Part shown: piece by piece, positions 14,975 through 22,351 of the stretch
How the letters are laid out: each line of letters opens with the position of its first letter
Position numbering within the stretch: position 1 is the stretch's first letter
Notes under the pieces: generated by a model
Told to the model about the DNA's origin: nothing
Database searches by the model: none
What the model saw: the letters and a program-made list of their open reading frames with translations, nothing else
Program-made: the position numbers and the translations under genes
Source: Eubacterium sp. TM05-53
GTDB lineage: Bacteria > Bacillota_I > Bacilli_A > Erysipelotrichales > Erysipelotrichaceae
Assembly: GCF_003436425.1 (NCBI RefSeq)
Contig: NZ_QSPK01000028.1
Location: 1 to 28,478, forward strand
Reading direction: 5' to 3'
Length of the DNA: 28,478 nucleotides

Positions 14975-17145
14975 TGGTTTATAATGAAATCATGGAAAAT
15001 AAATATTTGATTTATCGAATCCTTATTGTTTTTGTGGTAGTAACCTTTGTGACAAATATGGCATTTGTGGCATTACAAAAAAATGTGGTTAGTCAAGAAA
15101 AATTAAAGGCGCAATATACAGTAAATTCAACAATCAGTCGTGTTGAAATAAAGCTTGAGTCGTATATTGAAAAAGTAGGCTTTTTAAAGAAGACAATTGA
15201 AGCTGGAATCGATTTAGATGATGCTTACTTTGAATCTGTGGCATCTAGACTATATGGAGATGATCCGGCTGTTAAGACAATTGAACTTGCGCCAAACGGA
15301 ATTATTCAAAATGTATATCCTTTTAAAGAAAATCAAAAAGCTATTGGCATGGATATGTTGACAGAACATGAACGTAAAGAGGCTGCTACTTTGGCAAAAG
15401 ATACAAGGAAATATACAATGGAAGGTCCATATGATCTTAAACAAGGTGGAAAAGGAGCTTTATTATATGATCCAATCTATGTGAATGGTGAATTTTGGGG
15501 CTTTTCAATACTAGTTATTGATTGGGATGCATTCCTTACAGAAATTCATTTAAATGAGTTAGAAAAAGCTTCCTATGATTTTGTGATTTGGAAAAAAGAT
15601 CGTGTCACAAAGGAGAAAATCATTATTTCTAAAAGCTCAGAAAATATAGGTTCAGATACATTGTTGGTGAAATGTGCACTTCCTAATAATAATTGGAATT
15701 TTGAAATCATTCCCAAAAATGGCTGGATCAACAAATATGAAATGATGAGTTTAGTTGTAGCAAGTATTATGATCGACTTTCTTGTGACGGCAGCCATTGC
15801 CCAGCTTGAGATTCGTCATAAAAAAGATTTAGAATATGCGACTCAAATTGAGATGGAGGCCAAAAAAGCACAAGAGGCAAGTGCTGCCAAATCCCGTTTC
15901 TTATTCAGTATGTCACACGATATTCGTACGCCAATGAACGCAATCATGGGATATACGGAATTAATGGAAAAGAATGTTGGAAATATTGAAAAAGAAAAAG
16001 ATTATTTATCAAAGATTCGATATTCGAGTACATTTCTTTTGGATTTGATTAATTCTATTTTAGAAATGGCACATATAGAGAGTGGAAAAGAAACATTAAA
16101 TATAAAGGTATGTAATATATATGATATTATTGAATCTTTAAATTCAGTCTTTGAAAAACAAGCCGAACAAAAAGGCTTAACCTATCAGTGCATCACAAAG
16201 ATTCATCATCCATATGTATATTGTGATCAAATTAAGGTTGAAGAAATATTACTGAATATTGTAGGTAATTCCATTAAATATACAGATGAAGGTATGGTTT
16301 TAATTCAAATAGAAGAAACAGAGTCCGGCCATTTTCAATGCATGATTCAAGATACAGGTATTGGAATGAGTGAAGCGTATTTGCCACATGCCTTTGAAGA
16401 CTTTTCTAGAGAAAAATCGGGTACGCAAACGAGCGTAAAAGGTACTGGACTTGGTTTAGCGATTGTAAAATCTTTGGTTGAATTAATGAATGGTACGATT
16501 GAAATTTCAAGTCAAGTTAATCAAGGTACAACAACTCGAATTAAATTTCAGTTCGAAATAGCAAGTGAAAATGAGCTCGAGAATAATCAAGAAACGAATA
16601 TTATAGATTTTAAAGGAAAACACATCTTACTTGCTGAAGACAATGATTTAAATGCAGAAATTGCGATGACACTTTTAACAGACTATGGATTGATTGTAGA
16701 TCGCGTAAGTGATGGGGTTGCTTGTGTAAAACAGGTCAAAGAAAAAGAATATGATGTGGTTTTGATGGATATTCAAATGCCAAATATGGATGGCTATCAA
16801 GTTACACAAAAGATTCGTGAATTTAGTGATATTCCAATCGTTGCGATGACCGCCAATGCCTTTGAAGAGGATAAACAAAAAGCATTATCCGTTGGGATGA
16901 ACGGCTATATCGCAAAGCCAATCGATATGGATAAAGTTATTAAAACACTATCAAATTTTTTTGCGTTTAAATGTCCCGCCTGTGGACAATATACATTTCA
17001 ATCCGGACCAGGAAGCTGTGAAATATGTCCGGTATGTGGATGGGAAGATGATAAAGCACAATACAAAGATCCAAATTTAAAAGGTGGAGCGAACCGCTTC
17101 AGTTTAAAGGAGTACAAAGAACAATATGAAAAGAATCATGAATAA
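14974..17145 (+). CDS. CHASE-domain hybrid histidine kinase with receiver and C-terminal CPCC domain
   Basis: The 723-aa membrane kinase has TM1 (about 11-32), an extracytoplasmic CHASE-like sensor (about 35-250) closely similar to that of the preceding gene, and TM2 (about 256-275). HisKA carries His315 in SMSHDIRTPMNAI, HATPase_c has DTGIGM and GTGLGL, and the receiver has Asp599 in LMDIQMP. A cysteine-rich tail then starts directly after the receiver: C667-x2-C670 and C682, C685, C688, with ICPVCGWEDD and GGAN.FSL motifs of the CPCC family (PF14206). That domain is normally a free-standing ~60-80-aa protein. The start ATG overlaps the upstream TGA, so translation is coupled; a GTG one codon earlier is possible. 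The receiver-CPCC junction follows a run of seven Ts. Confidence 0.9.
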   Translation: MVYNEIMENKYLIYRILIVFVVVTFVTNMAFVALQKNVVSQEKLKAQYTVNSTISRVEIKLESYIEKVGFLKKTIEAGIDLDDAYFESVASRLYGDDPAVKTIELAPNGIIQNVYPFKENQKAIGMDMLTEHERKEAATLAKDTRKYTMEGPYDLKQGGKGALLYDPIYVNGEFWGFSILVIDWDAFLTEIHLNELEKASYDFVIWKKDRVTKEKIIISKSSENIGSDTLLVKCALPNNNWNFEIIPKNGWINKYEMMSLVVASIMIDFLVTAAIAQLEIRHKKDLEYATQIEMEAKKAQEASAAKSRFLFSMSHDIRTPMNAIMGYTELMEKNVGNIEKEKDYLSKIRYSSTFLLDLINSILEMAHIESGKETLNIKVCNIYDIIESLNSVFEKQAEQKGLTYQCITKIHHPYVYCDQIKVEEILLNIVGNSIKYTDEGMVLIQIEETESGHFQCMIQDTGIGMSEAYLPHAFEDFSREKSGTQTSVKGTGLGLAIVKSLVELMNGTIEISSQVNQGTTTRIKFQFEIASENELENNQETNIIDFKGKHILLAEDNDLNAEIAMTLLTDYGLIVDRVSDGVACVKQVKEKEYDVVLMDIQMPNMDGYQVTQKIREFSDIPIVAMTANAFEEDKQKALSVGMNGYIAKPIDMDKVIKTLSNFFAFKCPACGQYTFQSGPGSCEICPVCGWEDDKAQYKDPNLKGGANRFSLKEYKEQYEKNHE

Positions 17146-17503
17146 ATATTTACTATTATTTCTTTGTATATTCTCACTTGTACTTCCAACAGGATGTGAA
17201 GTTAAGGAACAAAAACAAGTTGTCGTTGATTATCAAGAATATCATTTTCGTAATGAGGACTTATTAGAATCACATTATGAAAAACATGGTAAAGACATGG
17301 GATTTGTATCCAGCGAAGAATATGAAATGGCTGCAAGTGATGTAGTCAATAATCCAAAGTCCTTACATAAAACCGAAAAGGAAGATGGGGATGATGTGTA
17401 CTATAAAGAGGATACCAACGAATTTGTGGTTGTATCCACGAATGGTTATATTCGAACCTATTTTAATCCGGATGCGGGTAGAAAATATTTTGATAGGCAA
17501 TGA
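17126..17503 (+). CDS. Small lipoprotein with BECR-nuclease-like C-terminal domain
   Basis: The 125-aa protein has a hydrophobic signal (residues 7-20) ending in LPTGC, so Cys24 is the probable lipidation site, though Pro at -3 is atypical. The mature part carries HYEKHGKDMGF (H50, K53, H54), a helix EEYEMAASDVV, DGDDVYYKEDTNEFVVVS and IRTYFNP (R110-P115). This order is seen in BECR-fold (Barnase-EndoU-ColicinE5/D-RelE) RNase-like domains of polymorphic toxins and phage head proteins. Catalytic activity is not established; the domain could be an extracellular effector or a retired fold. The gene overlaps the kinase by 20 bases. AAAGGAG lies 13 bases before ATG 17126; an in-frame ATG at 17138 is less likely. 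Confidence 0.75.
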   Translation: MKRIMNKYLLLFLCIFSLVLPTGCEVKEQKQVVVDYQEYHFRNEDLLESHYEKHGKDMGFVSSEEYEMAASDVVNNPKSLHKTEKEDGDDVYYKEDTNEFVVVSTNGYIRTYFNPDAGRKYFDRQ

Positions 17504-17509
17504 TGAAAA

Positions 17510-17550
17510 AAAGACCGAATGTCAGATTAAAACCTGAATATTCGGTCTTT
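17510..17550. terminator. Bidirectional terminator
   Basis: AAAGACCGAAT (17510-17520) and ATTCGGTCTTT (17540-17550) form an 11-bp perfect stem, with a secondary CAG/CTG pairing in the loop. It separates convergent transcription units. Confidence 0.88.
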
Positions 17551-17557
17551 CTTGTCA

Positions 17558-18097
17558 TTAAGCTAAAACTTTTTCTGGCTGTTTATAAATATTTTTATTT
17601 AAACTACGAACCAAAACAGGAATAACAATCAATTGAATGACGATACCTGGAAGACAAGTAATAAAACTAGCACTCATAAATACAGATAATGTATAGCCTT
17701 GTGTACTAAGAATATATGTGTTGACTAAACCGTTCACGATTCTTCCTGCAAGCATCGCAATAATCAAACTCATATATAGTTTTGTCATTTCATTTTTTTG
17801 GGGAATATATTTTTCACATAAACCAGCTACTAAACCATATACTGCAAGTTCAACCATCATTTGTGGCAAAATCATTGCAGGTGGCATACCAGTTGTTACG
17901 CTTGAAATGAAAGGTGTTAAAATTCCACATGCCAAACCATATGGCCATCCACAAAATAGTCCGCAAATCAATACTGGAATGTGCATTGGCAAGAATATGC
18001 TTCCAGCATTTGGGATAACATGAAATGCCATAGGAAGCAATACACCTAAAGCGATGCATAAAGCGCATGATACTAGTTTTCTTGTGATACTATTCAT
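17558..18097 (-). CDS. ECF transporter S component (substrate unknown)
   Basis: The 179-aa integral membrane protein has about six hydrophobic helices. The FLPMHIPVLICGLFCGWPYGLACGILTPFISS segment (first helices) is typical of ECF-type substrate-binding S components (PF12822-like), the vitamin- and metal-capturing subunits that share an energising EcfA-A'-T module encoded elsewhere. No ATPase or T component lies alongside, so it would be a group II system. GAGG nine bases before ATG supports the start. It is 57 bases downstream of a Crp-family regulator on the same strand, and that regulator is divergent from lactate racemase. Its substrate may therefore relate to LarA, for example a niacin-type cofactor precursor or nickel, but nothing in the sequence proves this. 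Confidence 0.82.
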   Translation of the reverse strand: MNSITRKLVSCALCIALGVLLPMAFHVIPNAGSIFLPMHIPVLICGLFCGWPYGLACGILTPFISSVTTGMPPAMILPQMMVELAVYGLVAGLCEKYIPQKNEMTKLYMSLIIAMLAGRIVNGLVNTYILSTQGYTLSVFMSASFITCLPGIVIQLIVIPVLVRSLNKNIYKQPEKVLA

Positions 18098-18154
18098 CGT
18101 TAAATACCTCTTCTTCTAAAAATACTTGGTAAGGATGTATGGACATATCAATAC

Positions 18155-18811
18155 TTAACATTGTACATATTGTTTTAAGAAATCTACATCTAAAATTAAT
18201 ATTTTTTGATTCACAATTTTAATGATGCCTTCCTCTTTTAATTTACAGATAATTCGACTCACGCTATTACGAGTGGAGATTCCACAAAATCCTGCAATGT
18301 CATCATTTGTGATTTGAAAATCAATAAGAGTACCTGCTTCAACTTTACGACCAAATAAATTAATCAATTGATATAAGAAGGAGCATATTGCACCTGTTTT
18401 TCCATTCATCATCATGATTTGTTGGCGAAAAATAGCTTCAGATAATTTTTCTCTATAATACGAATTGACATAATCCTGCAGCTCTTTATCTTGGCTCACA
18501 TAATCCCAAAATAAAACTCTAGGAATGCGATAAAATGTTGCCACATCACTTTCAATACGAACATTGAATGGTGCGGATGTATATTGACTTACTTGATCTC
18601 TTAATAAAGATAGTATGTCTGGGGTATTGATATAAGAAATGTTGAATTCACGACCATCTGGTAAAATGACACTTGTTTTGACGATACCATCTTTTAATAC
18701 ATAAGTATCTTGTTGTTCAAGTCCATAATACGTTAAATAGGTATGCTTCTTTTTCTTGATAGTTGCTACATTTTTTTTCTTTAAAAAGGTTAATAAGTAC
18801 TCATTGTACAT
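18155..18811 (-). CDS. Crp/Fnr-family transcriptional regulator, probable regulator of the lar locus
   Basis: The 218-aa protein has an N-terminal cyclic-nucleotide-binding-like beta roll (about residues 20-110, including LKDGIVKTSVILPDGREF), a long dimerisation helix, and a C-terminal winged helix-turn-helix (about 150-205) with TNDDIAGFCGISTRNSVSRII, the classic Crp recognition helix. Residues for cAMP binding are not evident, so the effector is something else. In Lactiplantibacillus plantarum the divergent Crp-family activator LarR controls larA in response to the ratio of lactate isomers; the divergent position here suggests the same job. AAAGGAG precedes the ATG. Its own promoter shares an inverted repeat with that of larA. 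Confidence 0.85.
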   Translation of the reverse strand: MYNEYLLTFLKKKNVATIKKKKHTYLTYYGLEQQDTYVLKDGIVKTSVILPDGREFNISYINTPDILSLLRDQVSQYTSAPFNVRIESDVATFYRIPRVLFWDYVSQDKELQDYVNSYYREKLSEAIFRQQIMMMNGKTGAICSFLYQLINLFGRKVEAGTLIDFQITNDDIAGFCGISTRNSVSRIICKLKEEGIIKIVNQKILILDVDFLKQYVQC

Positions 18812-18836
18812 ATTCGCTCTCCTTTACCAGTTCCGC

Positions 18837-18919
18837 ATTATAACAATACTCCAAATTTTGCGAAACAACAAACGTTAACAACTGATGGTGTTTCGCAATT
18901 GAATGTTTCGGCTTATATT
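18837..18919. promoter_or_regulatory. Mirror-image divergent promoters built on an inverted repeat (lar operator)
   Basis: TTGCGAAAC (18858-18866) and GTTTCGCAA (18890-18898) are a perfect 9-bp inverted repeat 23 bases apart. Each outward arm supplies a TTTCGC -35. Rightward, TTTCGC (18891-18896), 17 bases and TATATT (18914-18919) lead to larA. Leftward, TTTCGC (plus 18860-18865), 17 bases and TATAAT (plus 18837-18842) lead to the Crp-family gene. The centre holds AACGTTAAC. The poor -35 boxes suggest that both promoters need, or are blocked by, a protein bound to the repeat, most simply the Crp-family regulator. Confidence 0.7.
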
Positions 18920-18947
18920 AATCCCTGAAAAAAAAGGAGAGATAAAA

Positions 18948-20225
18948 ATGTTTGAAATGAATGTGCCTTATGATAAAGGCCAAATGAAAATCAAATTAGA
19001 AGATAAGAATTTAGCTGGTGTACTAGAAGGAAGACAAAGTGATTATAAAACTACACTTTCAGAAAATGAAATTGTGGAACAATCTTTGAATAATCCCATT
19101 GGTTCAAAAAGCTTAGAAGAATTAGCTAAAGGCAAGAAAAATATTGTCATTATCAGCTCAGACCATACGCGTCCAGTACCTTCAAAAATTATTACACCTA
19201 TTCTTTTAAGAAGAATTCGTAGTGTATCACCCGATGCACGTATTCGTATTTTAGTTGCGACAGGATTTCATAGAGAAAGTACTCATGAAGAGCTTGTAGC
19301 TAAATATGGAGAAGACATTGTAAAAAATGAAGAAATTGTTATGCACGTATCTACAGATGATGCTTCCATGGTAAAAATTGGACAGTTACCAAGTGGAGGA
19401 GACTGCATTATCAACAAAGTTGCCGCTGAAGCTGATTTATTGATTTCTGAAGGCTTTATTGAAGCACACTTCTTTGCAGGATTCTCTGGAGGAAGAAAAT
19501 CAGTGTTGCCTGGTATCGCATCTTATAAAACCATCATGGCAAATCACAGTGGTGAATTTATCAATGATAAAATGTCACGTCCAGGAAATTTAAAACACAA
19601 TTTGGTTCATGAAGATATGGTATATGCGGCAAGAACTGCAAAACTAGCCTTCATTGTCAATGTTGTATTAAATGGAAATCATGAAATTATTGGTTCTTTT
19701 GCCGGAGATATGGAAAAGGCACATGAAAAAGGTTGTGATTTCGTTCGTTCTTTGGCAAGTGTAAATAAAGTAGATTGTGATATCGCAATCAGTACCAATG
19801 GTGGTTATCCTTTGGATCAAAATATTTATCAAGCTATTAAAGGAATGACAGCCGCTGAAGCTACATTAAATCCCGATGGTATTATTATCATGATTGCAGG
19901 ATGTCGTGATGGACATGGAGGTATTGGATTCTACCACAATATTGCGGATGTAAAAGATCCAGAAGAATTTGAACAAAAGGCAATCAATACTCCTCGTTTA
20001 GAAACAGTTCCAGATCAATGGACATCACAAATTTGTGCACGTATTCTAGCACATCATAAAGTTATTTTGGTTTCAGATTTAGTGGATCCTCAACTTGTGA
20101 AAGATATGCATATGGATTTAGCTACAACTGTCGATGAAGCTTTACAAAAAGCGTTTGAAATAAAAGGAAAAGATGCCAAAGTTGCCGTCATTCCTGATGG
20201 CTTGGGTGTCGTTGTAAATATTTAA
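18948..20225 (+). CDS. larA: Nickel-dependent lactate racemase
   Basis: LarA interconverts D- and L-lactate with a covalently held nickel-pincer nucleotide (NPN). The 425-aa protein aligns without gaps to the numbered residues of the L. plantarum enzyme: H108 (ATGFHRE), H174 (EAHFFAG), cofactor-attaching K184 (GGRKSVLPG), nickel ligand H200 (MANHS) and W358 (PDQW). The DHTRPVP motif is also present. All catalytic residues are thus kept, and true lactate racemisation, or that of a close 2-hydroxyacid, is likely. AAAGGAGA upstream supports ATG 18948; an earlier in-frame ATG at 18903 precedes the promoter -10 and is excluded. The larB, larC and larE cofactor genes are not in this window. Confidence 0.95.
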   Translation: MFEMNVPYDKGQMKIKLEDKNLAGVLEGRQSDYKTTLSENEIVEQSLNNPIGSKSLEELAKGKKNIVIISSDHTRPVPSKIITPILLRRIRSVSPDARIRILVATGFHRESTHEELVAKYGEDIVKNEEIVMHVSTDDASMVKIGQLPSGGDCIINKVAAEADLLISEGFIEAHFFAGFSGGRKSVLPGIASYKTIMANHSGEFINDKMSRPGNLKHNLVHEDMVYAARTAKLAFIVNVVLNGNHEIIGSFAGDMEKAHEKGCDFVRSLASVNKVDCDIAISTNGGYPLDQNIYQAIKGMTAAEATLNPDGIIIMIAGCRDGHGGIGFYHNIADVKDPEEFEQKAINTPRLETVPDQWTSQICARILAHHKVILVSDLVDPQLVKDMHMDLATTVDEALQKAFEIKGKDAKVAVIPDGLGVVVNI

Positions 20226-20243
20226 GGAAGGAAATTTGAATTT

Positions 20244-20954
20244 ATGTTACACAATTTAATTGCGGAATTTTTATCAACAGGATTAATGATTTTATTTGGT
20301 GTCGGTGTACACTGCGATGAAGTTTTGACAAACACAAAGTACCACGGAAGTGGACACATTTTTGCAATCACAACATGGGCCTTTGGCATTAGTGTTTGTC
20401 TATATATTTTTGGTGGCGTTTGTATGAATCCTGCCATGGTACTTGCTCAATGTGCTTTAGGCATGCTTCCATGGACATGTTTTATTCCCTACAGCATTGC
20501 CGAATTTTTAGGTGCCGTTGTAGCAGCTATGATTTGTTACGTCATGTATAAAGACCACTTTACAGAAAGCGAAGGAAATGTAAATCCAATCGCTATTCGT
20601 AATATTTTCTCTACCAATCCAAATTGTAGAAATTTACCTCGTAACTTCTTTGTCGAAACCATTGCCACTACAATTTTCTTGAGTGCCATTTTAGCGGTTG
20701 CTACAAAATATGAAACACAACTACCAATTGGCGTAGGACTTATCGTATGGGCTGTTGGTATGGGTTTAGGAGGAACAACTGGATTTGCGATGAATCAAGC
20801 TCGTGATTTAGGACCTCGTTTGGCCTTCCAATTATTACCTATTAAGAATAAAGCCAATAATGATTGGCAATATGGACTATTAGTTCCAGGAATTGCTCCT
20901 TTTGTAGGTGCATTACTTGCTGCCTTATTCTGCCATTTATTTTTAGGTATTTAA
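20244..20954 (+). CDS. larD: Aquaglyceroporin-like channel, larD-like lactic acid/glycerol facilitator
   Basis: The 236-aa MIP-family channel has six membrane helices. The first signature loop is CMNPAMVLA (N62-P63-A64). The second reads MNQARDLGPR (N184-Q185-A186), so proline of the canonical NPA is replaced by glutamine. The Asp after NQAR is the glycerol-facilitator hallmark. In lactobacilli the larD gene, next to larA, encodes a channel for D/L-lactic acid; the position 18 bases after larA, in the same transcript, supports that role here. AAGGAAGG precedes the ATG. The symbol is assigned by context and family rather than by direct proof of substrate. Confidence 0.85.
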   Translation: MLHNLIAEFLSTGLMILFGVGVHCDEVLTNTKYHGSGHIFAITTWAFGISVCLYIFGGVCMNPAMVLAQCALGMLPWTCFIPYSIAEFLGAVVAAMICYVMYKDHFTESEGNVNPIAIRNIFSTNPNCRNLPRNFFVETIATTIFLSAILAVATKYETQLPIGVGLIVWAVGMGLGGTTGFAMNQARDLGPRLAFQLLPIKNKANNDWQYGLLVPGIAPFVGALLAALFCHLFLGI

Positions 20955-20960
20955 TATTAG

Positions 20961-21001
20961 AGAAGACAGATATTCAAAATTATACTGAATATCTGTCTTC
21001 T
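20961..21001. terminator. Strong bidirectional terminator
   Basis: AGAAGACAGATATTCA (20961-20976) and TGAATATCTGTCTTCT (20986-21001) form a perfect 16-bp stem with a 9-base loop. It lies between the convergent larAD operon and the MATE exporter gene. Confidence 0.9.
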
Positions 21002-21002
21002 T

Positions 21003-22295
21003 TTATATTTTCTTTTGTGTTTTTAAATCATATAATGCAATGCTTAAACAGAATATTTCTGAAATCGTACAACTGATCCAGATACCATTTTCTTTAAATA
21101 GTGTTGTACAAATAAATAGAGATAATAAGACAAACAGAATGCCTCGAGAAATAGAAAGTACGAAAGCTTTTCTAGGTTCTTCTAAAGCGACCATATAACC
21201 ACTTGTGATGACGACATGGCCCATAATTAGAAAGACAAAGCTGAATTGACGAAGGGCTATAATCGTATTGTAGTAATTGGCGGTATCTTTTGGAATAAAG
21301 GCCGACGTAATATTTGGTGCAAAGATTTCGACAACTAAGAACAATAATGCTCCAGCACAAGATACTAAAACACGTGCATATTTATGGAAAGTTGAAACGG
21401 CTTTTTTATCATTACGACCATAATAGAAACTGACCAAAGGCTGTGTTCCTTGACTCGTTCCAACCATGACCATCAACACTAAGTTATAGATATACATAAG
21501 TACGGTAAAAGTAACAAGGCCATTTGTTCCAAGTAATTGATTGATACGATAGTTAAATACTGTAATCATAATGCCAGGAGAAATTTCAGAAATACAATCT
21601 GGCAATCCTAATGCAAGGATACGAGAATATTCATGCCATGGATAGTTTGCCTTCACAAAATGAAAATGTGACTTATGACTAAACGCAAAATGATAAAAGA
21701 AGAAGCAGAAAGTCACTAGTTGTGATAAACCCGTCGCAAGTGCAGCACCTGCAATTCCCATATTCAAGGGTCCCATAAATAAAGGGTCAAGAATTAAGTT
21801 TGTGCCAGCTCCTAGACAAATACCCATAATAGATTTTTGAGGGAAACCATCGGCCTTTAAAAGAACTTCAAAACAATAAGATACGATATAGAAGAATGAG
21901 AAACAGGATAACACTTTTATATATGTATCTGTATAGTTAAATACGTCTGAATTTGCACCTAGAAATTCTGTAATATGATGCGAATTTATAAAGGATAAAA
22001 CCGCAATACATAGAGCTACACAAGAAATTGTGATGATATTCATAGTGAATACTTCATGCATTTTTCTTTCTTCACTAGCTCCACGATAGATCGACATGAC
22101 AGTACTTGATCCAATCGCAAATAAGACTCCAATGGAGAAAATGGTTGTAACATATGGACTTGCTATGTTTATGGAAGCTAATGCCGTATCGCCTTCATAG
22201 TGGGCAACAAATATACCGTCCACTAGAGTATATAGATTGAAGATAACCATCGAACATATGGATGGTATGACAAACTTAAGATATTGTTTCAACAT
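21003..22295 (-). CDS. MATE family multidrug/Na+ antiporter
   Basis: The 430-aa, twelve-helix protein has two internally similar halves. The N-terminal half opens LKQYLKFVIPSICSMVIFNLYTLVDGIFVAHYEG, a MatE signature, and GTSQGTQPLVSFYYGRNDKKA marks the second half. MATE proteins extrude cationic drugs or metabolites using Na+ or H+ gradients. The gene is divergent from a MerR-type regulator and carries the regulator's operator in its promoter, so inducible efflux is likely. The GGTGA ribosome binding site begins within about ten bases of the predicted transcription start, giving a very short leader. The substrate is unknown. Confidence 0.93.
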   Translation of the reverse strand: MLKQYLKFVIPSICSMVIFNLYTLVDGIFVAHYEGDTALASINIASPYVTTIFSIGVLFAIGSSTVMSIYRGASEERKMHEVFTMNIITISCVALCIAVLSFINSHHITEFLGANSDVFNYTDTYIKVLSCFSFFYIVSYCFEVLLKADGFPQKSIMGICLGAGTNLILDPLFMGPLNMGIAGAALATGLSQLVTFCFFFYHFAFSHKSHFHFVKANYPWHEYSRILALGLPDCISEISPGIMITVFNYRINQLLGTNGLVTFTVLMYIYNLVLMVMVGTSQGTQPLVSFYYGRNDKKAVSTFHKYARVLVSCAGALLFLVVEIFAPNITSAFIPKDTANYYNTIIALRQFSFVFLIMGHVVITSGYMVALEEPRKAFVLSISRGILFVLLSLFICTTLFKENGIWISCTISEIFCLSIALYDLKTQKKI

Positions 22296-22310
22296 AAAAT
22301 CACCAATGTT

Positions 22311-22341
22311 AGTGTAAACCTTGGTATAATACTAAGGTCAA
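22311..22341. promoter_or_regulatory. MerR-type promoter/operator with 19-bp spacer, overlapping a divergent extended -10
   Basis: On the minus strand, TTGACC (plus 22336-22341), a 19-base spacer and TACACT (plus 22311-22316) form the over-long promoter typical of MerR control, driving the MATE gene. The spacer overlaps a 21-base near-palindrome ACCTTGGTAT-A-ATACTAAGGT (one mismatch) at 22318-22338. On the plus strand, TGG plus TATAAT (22325-22330) inside that palindrome is an extended -10 for the merR-like gene, so the regulator would repress itself while activating the exporter. Confidence 0.8.
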
Positions 22342-22351
22342 GGGTGACAAT

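Noticed and set aside
18903..18947. Longer LarA start
   Set aside because: It precedes the promoter -10 at 18914-18919 and lacks a ribosome binding site. With ATG 18948 the active-site numbering matches the L. plantarum enzyme exactly.
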